Source: Flavobacterium sp. ALD4
Lineage (GTDB): Bacteria > Bacteroidota > Bacteroidia > Flavobacteriales > Flavobacteriaceae
Reading direction: 5' to 3'
Assembly: GCF_002836475.1 (NCBI RefSeq)
Contig: NZ_PJBJ01000030.1
Coordinates: 1,240,001-1,304,000 of the forward strand
DNA: 64,000 bases
The position numbers were made by a program, and so were the translations under genes. The notes under the pieces are model-generated. The model saw only the letters and a program-made list of their open reading frames with translations, made no database searches and had not been told where the DNA came from. This document shows positions 1 to 7,132 of this stretch, in pieces (the first letter of the stretch is position 1; each line of letters starts with the position of its first letter).

Positions 1-180
1 CAAAGGACTTATAGATTCTGTTATTACTTCAATAGTTATAAATGGGATGCTGAGTGAAAAGACAAGGCTAAACAAAAGGTAAAATCTATTGAACTGATGT
101 ATTTTCTCTTTTTCAAGCAGAATGTGATATACAGCCAATAGGACTGTCAGCGAAAGTGTCGATTTGATTATGAAGTCCAT
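1..180 (-). CDS. BlaR1/MecR1-type M56 antirepressor, N-terminal part
   Basis: This is the first 60 residues of a protein that continues past the left edge. Reading starts at an ATG (178-180) sharing one base with the TGA stop of the BlaI-type gene (TGATG), the usual translational coupling of blaI and blaR1. The visible part begins MDFIIKSTLSLTVLLAVYH, then a charged turn (EKEKIHQFNR) and a second hydrophobic stretch, which fits the first two membrane helices of flavobacterial BlaR1-like M56 peptidases. The HExxH zinc site is outside the window, so function is inferred from the start and from the BlaI neighbour. In the known family these membrane sensors cleave or inactivate the BlaI repressor after a signal such as a beta-lactam or cell-wall stress. 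Confidence 0.7.
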   Translation of the reverse strand, partial: MDFIIKSTLSLTVLLAVYHILLEKEKIHQFNRFYLLFSLVFSLSIPFITIEVITESISPL

Positions 181-554
181 CATTTTTTCTTTTTTTGCAG
201 TTGGTCGTCTATTATTTTTTTCAGATCTTCCAATTCCGCTGATGATAAATTGGTTTCGGTGGTGAAGAAGGAAGCGAACTGTGAGGCCGAATTGTTGAAA
301 AAATTAGTGATTAGTCCGTTGACGTGTTTGGAGAAATAGTCGGTTTTTTTTACCAATGGATAGTATTCCCTGGAATTTCCAAACTCATTGTACCCCACAA
401 AATCTTTATCGATCATCCTCTTCAATAAAGTGGCAACCGTTGTCGTTTTTGGTTTTGGCTCCGCAAAAGTCTGAAGTAAATCTTTCATAAAGGCTTTCTC
501 CAGTTTCCAAAGCTGTTCCATCAGTTGTTCTTCGGCTTTAGTTAATTGTTGCAT
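180..554 (-). CDS. BlaI/MecI/CopY-family transcriptional repressor
   Basis: This is a 124-residue winged-helix repressor of normal family length. It opens MQQLTKAEEQLMEQLWKLEK, the standard BlaI start. It then shows the recognition-helix region (PKTTTVATLLKRMIDKDFV), the Y..NEFGNSREYYPLV wing and a C-terminal dimerisation helix (SSAELEDLKKIIDD). Family members bind TACA/TGTA dyads as dimers and are released when the partner M56 protease is triggered. The gene overlaps the downstream blaR1-like start by one base and lies 3 bp after a degraded lipoprotein gene, so the three were probably one transcript. A CTCTACA-AA-TGTAGAG dyad upstream of that lipoprotein gene is the likely operator, giving autoregulation. 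In Bacteroidota such pairs control many functions, so a beta-lactam role is not shown here. Confidence 0.88.
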   Translation of the reverse strand: MQQLTKAEEQLMEQLWKLEKAFMKDLLQTFAEPKPKTTTVATLLKRMIDKDFVGYNEFGNSREYYPLVKKTDYFSKHVNGLITNFFNNSASQFASFFTTETNLSSAELEDLKKIIDDQLQKKKK

Positions 555-557
555 TTT

Positions 558-989
558 TTATTTTTTATATGTGTTGTTTTCTTCTGAGATTAAATCTCCT
601 TTATGATACTGGCGCGTTGTTGTTAAGTTGCTTTTGTTGTCATAATATTTCCATGTTCCGGAATAATACCAATGGAGTTGCTTTTTGTCGTCGTTGATTT
701 TTGTTACCCCTTTTGCTCGTATTTTTCCATTCTCGTGATAAAATTTCGTGTAACAGATATTTCCTTTGTGCTTTTCTCTTTTGATTATTTTACCGTCTAG
801 ATAATACCGCCACCTTTTTATAGGATTGTCATTTTTATACTTTCCAACTGATCTGTAATGGGCGTTGTCCAGTGAATATTTTTCTATCCAAAGACCCTCT
901 CTTTTTCTTTCTACGGTTTAATTCATGGGTTTTGTTTTGCACGAAAACAAACTAAAGATACAAATTAAGTTGATAATTAAATTTCTCAT
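558..989 (-). pseudogene. Lipoprotein gene interrupted by an in-frame stop (YwqK/MORN-like repeats)
   Basis: The frame of 144 codons runs from an ATG at 987-989 to TAA at 558-560 and is open except for one TAA at 918-920 (codon 24). The start encodes a lipoprotein signal with lipobox LFSC at residues 16-19. After the stop the same frame continues with tryptophan/tyrosine-rich, MORN-like text (KREGLWIEKYS, ..NPIKRWRYYLDGKII.., ..LHWYYSGTWKYYD) to the natural end. No ATG lies shortly after the stop, so restart is unlikely. It could be a nonsense pseudogene, a sequencing error, or a 23-residue leader lipoprotein. It is the first gene after the BlaI-type operator and ends 3 bp before blaI, so it was probably a regulated target in the same operon. 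Function unknown. Confidence 0.7.
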
Positions 990-1020
990 ATGCTTTTCAC
1001 TTCTACAAATACAAATTCTA

Positions 1021-1056
1021 CTCTACAAATGTAGAGATATATTTGAAATAAACAAA
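1021..1056 (-). promoter_or_regulatory. Promoter overlapping a BlaI-type operator
   Basis: Positions 1021-1036 are a perfect dyad CTCTACA-AA-TGTAGAG, containing the TACA/TGTA half sites that BlaI/MecI repressors bind. On the minus strand the same bases contain TACATTTG (1026-1033), a match to the Bacteroidota -7 box TAnnTTTG. Exactly 19 bases upstream is TTTG (1053-1056), the -33 box. The promoter points at the lipoprotein-blaI-blaR1 operon, whose first ATG is 32 bp further on. A dimer on the dyad would cover the -7 box, so direct autorepression is the simple reading. Binding itself is inferred. Confidence 0.75.
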
Positions 1057-1239
1057 TTTTATAGTTATTTATTTGAATAATAGCTATTTGCGGTTGTGGA
1101 GTCCCTTTAAATAATAGAGAGGCGGTAATTTATAAGAGGATATAGAACGTGATTTTTACGAATTTATGGGAATTAGGAAGCGGAAATTATCGTTGGATTC
1201 TGTTTTTGTGGTAGTAACTTCATGTTGTTGTATGTGCGT

Positions 1240-1371
1240 TAGGGATAGCAGCGAAAATCCTCTTTTGTTTCGTTCTAAAAACGAGATAAAAGAGATTGAA
1301 GCGGATAGCTCGCCCTTGTTGCTGCACTAGTGTGTGGACTGAAATAGCTGTTGCTGCAACTAGGGAACGCC
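1240..1371 (+). ncRNA. Flavo-1-like structured RNA candidate
   Basis: This gene-free stretch carries GGGATAGCAGCG at its start, a nested hairpin (CTCTTTT...AAAAGAG enclosing TCGTT...AACGA, about 1259-1293), then GCGGATAGC and a closing GGGAACGCC. From memory this ordered set of motifs recurs between flavobacterial genes and resembles the Rfam Flavo-1 motif. On the plus strand it runs directly into the hairpin and T-run at 1372-1406, which could end its transcript. No open frame of note crosses it and its function is unknown. The family assignment is recollection and was not searched. Confidence 0.5.
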
Positions 1372-1406
1372 AAAAAAAAATCCGCTCATTTCTGAACGGA
1401 TTTTTT
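1372..1406. terminator. Bidirectional rho-independent terminator
   Basis: A run of A, then TCCG-c-TCA-tttc-TGA-a-CGGA, then six T forms a hairpin with U-tracts in both directions. It lies 20 bp past the stop of the dipeptidase gene on the minus strand and directly follows the Flavo-1-like element on the plus strand. Confidence 0.75.
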
Positions 1407-1425
1407 AGATGTAGGTGGAGTACAT

Positions 1426-2814
1426 TTATTTGCTTAACTCAACAAAATATTTGTAAAACAATGGAATAGTTTCGATTCCTTTAAGGTAATTAAAGATTCC
1501 GAAATGTTCGTTTGGTGAGTGAATAGCATCACTGTCTAAACCGAATCCCATTAGGATTGTTTTGCTTTTCAATTCTTTTTCGAATAAAGCTACAATAGGG
1601 ATACTTCCACCAGAACGAACTGGAATAGCTGGAACTCCAAAAGTCTCGGTGTATGCCATGTTAGCGGCCTTGTATCCGATGCTATCGATAGGTGTCACAT
1701 AGCCCTGACCTCCGTGATGCGGTGTCACTTTTACGGTTACTGAATCAGGAGCGATACTTATGAAATGCTTCGTGAATAATTCGGTGATGTGCTCCCATTC
1801 TTGGTTGGGTACTAAACGCATGGAGATTTTAGCAAACGCTTGACTTGCGATAACCGTTTTAGCGCCTGTACCAGTATAACCGCCCCAGATTCCGTTTACA
1901 TCCAATGTGGGACGAATGGAGTTTCTTTCGTTAGTCACATAGCCTTTTTCGCCATAGACGTCTTTTAGGTCGAGTGCTTTTTTATATTTTTCTAAGCTAA
2001 AAGGGGCCTTTGCCATTTCAGCTCTTTCTTCAAGAGATAATTCTTCGACATTGTCATAAAAACCAGGAATGGTAATATGATTGTTTTCGTCATGAAGCGA
2101 AGCGATCATTTTTGCCAAAATATTGATGGGATTGGCAACTGCGCCCCCGTATAAGCCGGAATGTAAATCACGATTGGGTCCGGTAACTTCCACTTCGACA
2201 TAACTCAGTCCGCGAAGACCGGTTGTAATAGAAGGCTGTTGATTAGAGATCATTCCAGTATCTGAAATTAAGATCACATCATTTTTAAGTTTTTCGGTAT
2301 TGTTTTCAACGAAGGTTTTTAGGTTAACACTTCCCACTTCTTCTTCGCCTTCAATCATAAATTTCACGTTGCAAGGCAAAGTATTGCTTTGGATCATGTA
2401 TTCGAATGCTTTTACGTGCATGTACATTTGTCCTTTATCGTCACATGCACCACGTGCAAAAATGGCTCCTTCCGGATGAATATCAGTCGTTTTAATCACA
2501 GGCTCAAATGGGGGAGAAGTCCAAAGTTCCATGGGGTCTGCCGGTTGTACATCATAATGACCGTAAACTAATACCGTTGGTAAGTTTTTATCGATTATTT
2601 TTTCACCATAGACAATCGGGTAACCATCAGTTTCACAGATTTCTACGAAATCACAGCCTGCTTTTTCCAAGCTTAGCTTTACTACTTCGGAAGTTTCAAT
2701 AACATCTTGCGAGTAGGCTGCGTCAGCACTTACGGAAGGCATTTTTAATAACTCGATTAACTCGTTGATAAAACGGTCTTTGTTTTCTTGTACGTATGAC
2801 TTTATATTTTTCAT
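1426..2814 (-). CDS. M20-family dipeptidase (carnosinase/PepV-like)
   Basis: A 462-residue cytoplasmic zinc metallopeptidase of the M20 family; no signal peptide is visible. The metal-site motifs are present: GHYDVQPADP near residue 85 (first zinc ligand and catalytic Asp), the ACDDKGQ bridging-Asp region near residue 120, and MIEGEEEVGS near residue 157 with the catalytic general-base Glu. The dimerisation (lid) domain follows, with GLRGLSYVEVEVTGPNRDLHSG near 200, and the last zinc ligand lies in the C-terminal SDAIHSPNE segment. The family hydrolyses dipeptides and sometimes other acylamino acids, so exact substrates cannot be read. The gene stands alone, ends at the terminator 1372-1406, and has a TACTTTTG -7-like box at 2838-2845 just before the ATG. 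It is divergent from tRNA-Leu. Confidence 0.9.
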   Translation of the reverse strand: MKNIKSYVQENKDRFINELIELLKMPSVSADAAYSQDVIETSEVVKLSLEKAGCDFVEICETDGYPIVYGEKIIDKNLPTVLVYGHYDVQPADPMELWTSPPFEPVIKTTDIHPEGAIFARGACDDKGQMYMHVKAFEYMIQSNTLPCNVKFMIEGEEEVGSVNLKTFVENNTEKLKNDVILISDTGMISNQQPSITTGLRGLSYVEVEVTGPNRDLHSGLYGGAVANPINILAKMIASLHDENNHITIPGFYDNVEELSLEERAEMAKAPFSLEKYKKALDLKDVYGEKGYVTNERNSIRPTLDVNGIWGGYTGTGAKTVIASQAFAKISMRLVPNQEWEHITELFTKHFISIAPDSVTVKVTPHHGGQGYVTPIDSIGYKAANMAYTETFGVPAIPVRSGGSIPIVALFEKELKSKTILMGFGLDSDAIHSPNEHFGIFNYLKGIETIPLFYKYFVELSK

Positions 2815-2881
2815 TTATTGACTTGTTTTTAGAAGTTCAAAAGTACAAAAAATAGAATAAAAACTTTTTTTGAAAAATTGC

Positions 2882-2911
2882 TTTGAATGTTGGAAGATAT
2901 AACTATATTTG
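2882..2911 (+). promoter_or_regulatory. Promoter of tRNA-Leu
   Basis: TTTG (2882-2885), 18 bases, then TATATTTG (2904-2911) matches the Bacteroidota consensus TTTG-N19-TAnnTTTG. The -7 box ends 13 bases before the tRNA 5' end. Confidence 0.75.
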
Positions 2912-2924
2912 CACTCACAATTAC

Positions 2925-3006
2925 GCGGATATGGTGAAATTGGTAGACATGCCAGACTTAGGATCTGGTGCCGCAAGGCGTGTAGGTTCGAGTCCTATTA
3001 TCCGCA
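2925..3006 (+). tRNA. tRNA-Leu (UAG)
   Basis: An 82-base class II tRNA. The acceptor stem GCGGATA (2925-2931) pairs with TATCCGC (2999-3005), with discriminator A at 3006; CCA is not encoded. The anticodon arm is CCAGA-CTTAGGA-TCTGG, giving anticodon TAG for CUA-type leucine codons. The long variable arm (GTGCCGCAAGGC region) is typical of leucine tRNAs, and the T arm contains GTTCGAGTC. The 3' end is the attachment site of the adjacent element. Confidence 0.95.
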
Positions 3007-3057
3007 CTTAAAACAACTCAATTATCTTTTTTATAGGTAATTGAGTTTTTTTATTTT
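2980..3057. repeat. Attachment-site repeat at the tRNA-Leu 3' end (left copy)
   Basis: 28 identical bases (2980-3007), covering the T arm and acceptor 3' strand of tRNA-Leu, recur at 6840-6867. Similarity continues imperfectly through the tRNA terminator to 3057, giving about 78 bases of direct repeat at an exact offset of 3,860. Confidence 0.85.
3017..3056 (+). terminator. Terminator of tRNA-Leu
   Basis: CTCAATTA (3017-3024) pairs with TAATTGAG (3038-3045) and is followed by a run of seven T. The duplicate at the right end of the element (from 6877) has lost perfect pairing, so the left copy is the working one. Confidence 0.8.
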
Positions 3058-3621
3058 TAGAACTTGCTGAACCATTGCGGCTTTGCCTTAAAATTATTCC
3101 ATTTTTTAGTTTGAAATAGAACTATACCTCCATTAAATTCCAACCTTTTGAAAAAATCAGTTTAAATTACTTAACTAAAAACAAATAGGTTTTATCTGCT
3201 ATGGTCTAGTTTAGACTATAATTGGAAAAGATTGAGCGCAATATTTAATAAAGATTAATTAATACTGTTCGATTATTCTATTTCATTCTACTTTAGAATA
3301 GGATTGATTTTTACACGCGCGTCAGATAGGATTATTTAATTGGTGCTACGCATGGGTATTCGTCGGATAATTGAACAAATTATTAATAAATATTTACACA
3401 GGTAAAAGATAGCACGATATTCAATTAATAGGCTTCCTTCGGTTTTGTAAACTACTGTTTTTCTTTCCTATTTCTAATGTATCGTAATAGTAGACTCTTT
3501 CCTCCGATGCTAATGCAACTACTTTTATTTTGCTTTAAAAATAACAATAAAAACACTGAATAAAACATTATAATTTTTGTCTTATTTAATATATTTGTAA
3601 GGAATTTAATAATCTATACAA
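3058..3621. other. Gene-free left part of the element
   Basis: About 560 bases of AT-rich DNA with no convincing coding frame on either strand and no strong hairpin. A TATATTTG box at 3591-3598 lies 24 bp before the ATG at 3622 and may be the -7 element of the recombinase remnant; no matching TTTG sits at the right distance. Confidence 0.5.
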
Positions 3622-3996
3622 ATGACAGCAGTTTATACAATAGAACAGAATATATCAACGCAAGAAAATATTGTTGATGGTGCGAAAGTCTACATAGACA
3701 ACGTTAGGGGTTCAGTAAAATTTAGTGATAGAACTGAAGGAAAGAAGTTAATGTTAGAAATTGAGAATGGAAATGTCAAAGAATTACATGTTCATTCAAT
3801 TGATAGACTTGGAAAGAATACTATCGATATTTTAAGTACAATTAACCTGATCACTTCCTATGGTTGCAATGTTATTGCAGATAAAGAAGGATTACAAATG
3901 TTAATAGATGGTAAAGAAAATCCAATTGCAAAAATGATGATTGGCATTTTATCGACATTGTCAGATAAAACACTTAACGAGTGGAAAGATTATTAG
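3622..3996 (+). pseudogene. Serine recombinase (resolvase) catalytic-domain remnant
   Basis: A 124-residue frame matching the N-terminal resolvase domain of flavobacterial recombinases. KVYIDNVRGSVKFSDR, the SIDRLGKNTIDIL signature near residue 70, and KEGLQMLIDGKENPIAKMM near 100 are well preserved. Two things are wrong. The start reads MTAVYTIEQN where the family has a Y-x-R-V-S-T strand, so the catalytic serine and its neighbours appear deleted in frame. The protein also stops shortly after ILSTLSDKTLNEW, before the long E helix and the DNA-binding HTH. It should therefore not recombine DNA. It lies inside the tRNA-Leu element and is followed by a good terminator at 4092-4123. It could be an expressed but inactive protein; relic is more likely. 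Confidence 0.75.
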
Positions 3997-4091
3997 GCGT
4001 ACTCTATCGCTTTCTAAATGTTCCATTTCTTTAGTGCAGAAAGTGATTAAATTACAAACAGAATGTTGATACGATTTTAATTGAAAAGATT

Positions 4092-4123
4092 GAGTTTAAT
4101 TATTCGTTAAACTCCTTTTTTTT
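4092..4123 (+). terminator. Terminator after the recombinase remnant
   Basis: GAGTTTAA (4092-4099) and TTAAACTC (4107-4114) form an 8-bp stem with a 7-base loop, followed by C and eight T. Confidence 0.75.
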
Positions 4124-4134
4124 AATGTGTTTTA

Positions 4135-4392
4135 TCAACGAATATTGTTTTGGCAGGTCGATGTTGCCAAAGCAAATCCAGCAACAGATCCTATCGAACC
4201 TCCAACTAAGGATAGAAAAAAAGATAGAGTAGAAACATTACCATTAGGTCCAATACTTGAAAGGTGGGCGAGATGATAACCAATAAAACATCCAGCAGTT
4301 CCTCCAATAGTAAAGGCTACTATTTTAGACAAAATTTTTAATTTTTTTTCGAGTTTCATTTCTTTTACGCGCGTCATTTTTTTTGGTTTCAT
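4135..4392 (-). CDS. Small two-helix membrane protein of the element
   Basis: An 85-residue protein I do not recognise. A basic N-terminus (MKPKKMTRVKEMKLEKKLK) precedes two hydrophobic glycine-rich stretches, about residues 25-47 and 55-78 (AFTIGGTAGCFIGYHLA and FFLSLVGGSIGSVAGFALA), so it is probably an inner-membrane hairpin with glycine-zipper packing. Translation may instead begin at the second or third Met (MTRVKE or MKLEKK). It sits inside the decayed element in opposite orientation to the recombinase remnant and shares the hairpin at 4092-4123. It is the only gene in the element that looks undamaged. It could be a minor coat or other membrane component of a phage-like element, but nothing proves that. 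Confidence 0.5.
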   Translation of the reverse strand: MKPKKMTRVKEMKLEKKLKILSKIVAFTIGGTAGCFIGYHLAHLSSIGPNGNVSTLSFFLSLVGGSIGSVAGFALATSTCQNNIR

Positions 4393-4599
4393 GAAACTAA
4401 ATTATAAATTTATCTACTGTGTTGCAAAAGAGTAGATTAAAAACACGTTAAAAACGTTGAAATACATAATATCAATTATTTTTAAACAAGGAGGGTGTTA
4501 TAAAAGTGTTTCGGTAAAATTAAATTATAAACCTAAATAAGACAGTAAATTAATCTGTTGGGGTGGTAGATCCTGTTTTGTTTGTTGTTGCGGGTACTC

Positions 4600-5342
4600 T
4601 TTATGGTTCTAATATTGTGCGCAATCTCTTTTTGCGTTTCAGAATCTGAGTCAATCCATTTGTTAAATACGCTCTTTTGATTTGCTCGAATACTTTCCAA
4701 TCCCGTTTGAAGTAGTATTTTAAGCCCTTGTGATTTAAAAAATACTACGATTTTTTTGCATTGAAATATTCGTTACCTAGCAAAGTGTAGTTTTTGCGTT
4801 AATAGAATTGACTTTCGCTGGTTCTGTTTTAGTTGAATTAGTGTAATATATTATATTCTCTTTTATTAGTTGAGGTGTAGGAATCGACAATATAATTAAA
4901 GGGTCAATACTTGCACCCCTACGATGTAGAAAGTCTATTTTTTTGCTTATTATCTCGGTCAGTTGCAATTGTATTTTATATGAATTTTGAGAGGTTAAGT
5001 TTTTTAATATTGTCTTATGTTTATAGAAGTTGGCTTTGGTTCTTTTGCTGAGTATTTCAGTCCAGTAAAGAGGGTTTTTACAGTTCGATAAACAGCGACT
5101 TTTTGACTGTACAGTGTTGTCGTAATAAAGTATATTGTTGAACTCATTTAATAACTCATCTTTGAAATTATAGAAACCGTAATTTGCTAAATCCTGTTAA
5201 TTATAAATCCCGCGTTCGTTTAGGTTTGAATTTTAGTGTACTTAATCTTAAAACGTAATATCTCGGTATCAATTTCGAGCCCTTTTGACCTGTAATGTAC
5301 TGCCTTATTGTAGCTTTTAATAATAGATTGAGAATGTTGCAT
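4600..5342 (-). pseudogene. Replication-initiator-like relic (several frameshifts and stops)
   Basis: Protein-like text is spread over three minus-strand frames. From an ATG at 5340-5342 it reads ..IIKSYNKAVHYRSKGLEI.. then EILRFKIKYTKIQ. A frameshift near 5222 follows, then LNERGIY, a stop at 5197-5199, and a long open part (DLANYGFYNFKDELL, EFNNILYYDNTVQSKSR, NPLYWTEILSKRTKANFYKH) to TAG at 4777-4779. Beyond it, other frames give ISMQKNRSIF, LKYYFKRDWKVFEQIKR and WIDSDSETQKEIAHNIR. The LRFxIKY block followed by a conserved C-terminal region is, from memory, like Rep proteins of small mobile elements and the C-terminal part of filamentous-phage gpII-type replication proteins in this group. 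The family call is tentative; the decay itself is clear. Confidence 0.5.
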
Positions 5343-5433
5343 CTGTTTATATTTGCCCTAATATTAATTTTTTTGATTGTTATAACTGTAAGCTGGTTAA
5401 TTTGAACTTATAAACCAGTTCTAATATAATTCT

Positions 5434-5526
5434 TTATTCGTTGCTAACAATCCTTAATTTTGGCGCTTTGTCTTTGTTGAGGTCTTCATAGGACTGCGTC
5501 AATAAATCGAATTTGACAGGTTTATA
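5434..5526 (-). pseudogene. C-terminal fragment of a second tyrosine integrase
   Basis: The minus frame reads YKPVKFDLLTQSYEDLNKDK and ends PKLRIVSNE-stop at 5434-5436. The D-L-L...Y-E-D-L-N-K-D-K pattern parallels the end of the larger integrase relic in this element (DLFVKLYKDLNKTKYPK-stop at 6051), which suggests a second, almost completely eroded integrase copy. Only about 30 residues are recognisable. Confidence 0.4.
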
Positions 5527-6050
5527 GTTTTCATTTTGAGAATTATCAGTGTATAATTTTATATCGTATCATTCCTATAATCTTTCGTATACTCGTTAAA
5601 TTTCACAAGTTCTTTTTTGTTTCTGTATTGCTTGGAATCTTTTAATGATTTCTATTAAACAAAAGTTAAATAATTCTAAAATTTAGTCTTCGTATTACTT
5701 TTGCTTTGGTTTTTGTAATAATTTTGGCAGGAGAATGTTTAATTTATATTGTGTGTCAATTTGGTTTTCTATAGTAATGTTTAACTTTATGATAAACATG
5801 AGAGCTTAAGTTTTCAAAATTGTACAGAGCAAGTTGTTGTAAATTATTTTAGTACCGGATTATATTTGGGGGTTACCAGATTTCTTTAGTCTCTTGTATT
5901 TTGAATTAGTAAATGAAGTATAGAATTCGTGAAAGATATTTTTGTTTAACAACTACTTAATGCGAAATTTTGATTTCAAGTTAAGTAGGGTAATCCTAAA
6001 ACAAATTACTAGTAACTTTTAATTACTGTTTGTTCCGTGTTCTATTAGTG
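5527..6050. other. Eroded DNA inside the element
   Basis: No frame longer than a few dozen codons. Short protein-like runs on the minus strand (for example IEIIKRFQAIQKQKRTCEI near 5640) may be remains of an integrase or regulator, but I cannot assign them. Confidence 0.4.
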
Positions 6051-6698
6051 TCATTTCGGGTATTTTGTTTTGTTAAGGTCTTTATATAATTTCACAAATA
6101 AATCGGCGTTCGCATCCTTGTCTTCGCGTTTGTTTATGTAGGTTATAAATAAACTCTTTTTTAAATGTCCTGTTATTCCAGTTTGTACTGCGGTTGTTAT
6201 CTTTTTATAATAGGTTGTAGTAAATGAACGTCGAAAACAGTCCGAGGCTATTAGTTTATACTTTAGATATTTGTCTAACTCTTTTCGGTTGGTTTCTGTA
6301 TTTAGCTTTGCTCCTTTTAAAACCTCAATAATTCCCGGCAGTTTACAAATAACTTTTACATAATCGTTTAGTTATTGGTGTTGTATTTCTTTAGGCAAAT
6401 TGTTTTCTACTATCGCTAAAACTTGCGGGGCAATAATCCCAATAGTTACACTTTTATTTGTTTTTTGTTGTACGATATAAATGTAAATACCTTTTGCCGT
6501 ACGTCTAATATTATCGTTTTTTATTTTCAGTAAATTCTCGTCATGCTGCCCAATTTCGCAACCAATCAAAACCCAAATTCGGGCGTTGTTTAGTGCGTCA
6601 GTTGTAATGGCAATGTTTTTTGTTTGTTCAGGATTATCTGTTTTAAGTAGTGCCTCATCAGGAACCTCAGTGTTTTTGATAGTGTCGAGTGCGTCAAT
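6051..6698 (-). pseudogene. Tyrosine recombinase (integrase) relic, catalytic domain
   Basis: One minus frame from 6698 to TGA at 6051-6053 reads as an integrase catalytic domain with a single internal TAA at 6372-6374, and another TAA (6699-6701) cuts off the N-terminal part. Recognisable blocks are LIGCEIGQHDENLLKIKNDN (box I), YIVQQKTNKSVTIGIIAPQV, DCFRRSFTTTYYKK (box II), TGITGHLKKSLFITYINKRE (GH and the tyrosine), and the tail DLFVKLYKDLNKTKYPK. The box I arginine expected in GQR is histidine and the H of HxxR is aspartate, so the enzyme would be dead even without the stop. It lies about 140 bp from the right attachment repeat, as expected for an element's own integrase. Confidence 0.85.
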
Positions 6699-6839
6699 TT
6701 ATAGTATCCGCATGTAACGGTCTTTGTCGCTCTCTCTAAGGTGTATTGTTGTGTTCGATTATGTATGGTAATTCCGTTTTTTTAGACCTCTATGCAAACC
6801 GTTATTTAGATAACCAATTGTTTGCCTGAATAGTTTGTG

Positions 6840-6917
6840 GTGTAGGTTCGAGTCCTATTATCCGCACATAGAACAACTCAATTATCTTATTTATAGGTAA
6901 GTGGGTTTTTTTATTTT
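6840..6917. repeat. Attachment-site repeat (right copy)
   Basis: Partial copy of the tRNA-Leu T arm and acceptor (6840-6867, 28 identical bases) followed by a diverged copy of the tRNA terminator (about 6877-6917). It marks the right end of the integrated element. It lacks the rest of the tRNA, so it is not a tRNA gene. Confidence 0.85.
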
Positions 6918-7132
6918 AAGAGTTGTCCAACCAATGTCCGAACAATCCTTAAAACCTTTAAAAAGGGTCGGTGCGGAGGTGTTTATAATTATCTTTTTTT
7001 ATACTTTGTAATTACTCCAGTATTTTGTAATGATTGATGAGCTTTACATGAGTGTGTCATAGATTACGAAAAAAAAATTCTATTATAGTTATCTTTTTTT
7101 TTAACGAATTTAATTTTAAAACTGCAATTTCT
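6918..7132. other. Gene-free flank right of the element
   Basis: AT-rich sequence with no supported gene, hairpin or promoter. Together with the integrase relic, the attachment repeat and the doubtful small ORF that follows, about 840 bases (6699-7537) carry no secure gene. Confidence 0.5.

Larger units (their letters stand above)
2980..6917. mobile_element. Decayed integrative element (3.86 kb) in tRNA-Leu
   Basis: The unit between two direct copies of the tRNA-Leu 3' end is 3,860 bp. It has the parts expected of a small integrated element: a tyrosine-integrase relic beside the right end (6051-6698, minus), a second integrase C-terminal fragment (5434-5526), a Rep-like relic (4600-5342, minus), a serine-recombinase remnant (3622-3996, plus) and a small two-helix membrane protein (4135-4392, minus). 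Almost every gene carries stops or frameshifts, and the integrase has lost catalytic residues, so it is no longer mobile by itself. Integration at the tRNA 3' end regenerates an intact tRNA at the left and leaves a partial copy at the right, which is what is seen. Confidence 0.82.

Noticed and set aside
6840..6867. A second tRNA gene
   Set aside because: Only the T arm and acceptor 3' strand are present; it is the right attachment repeat.
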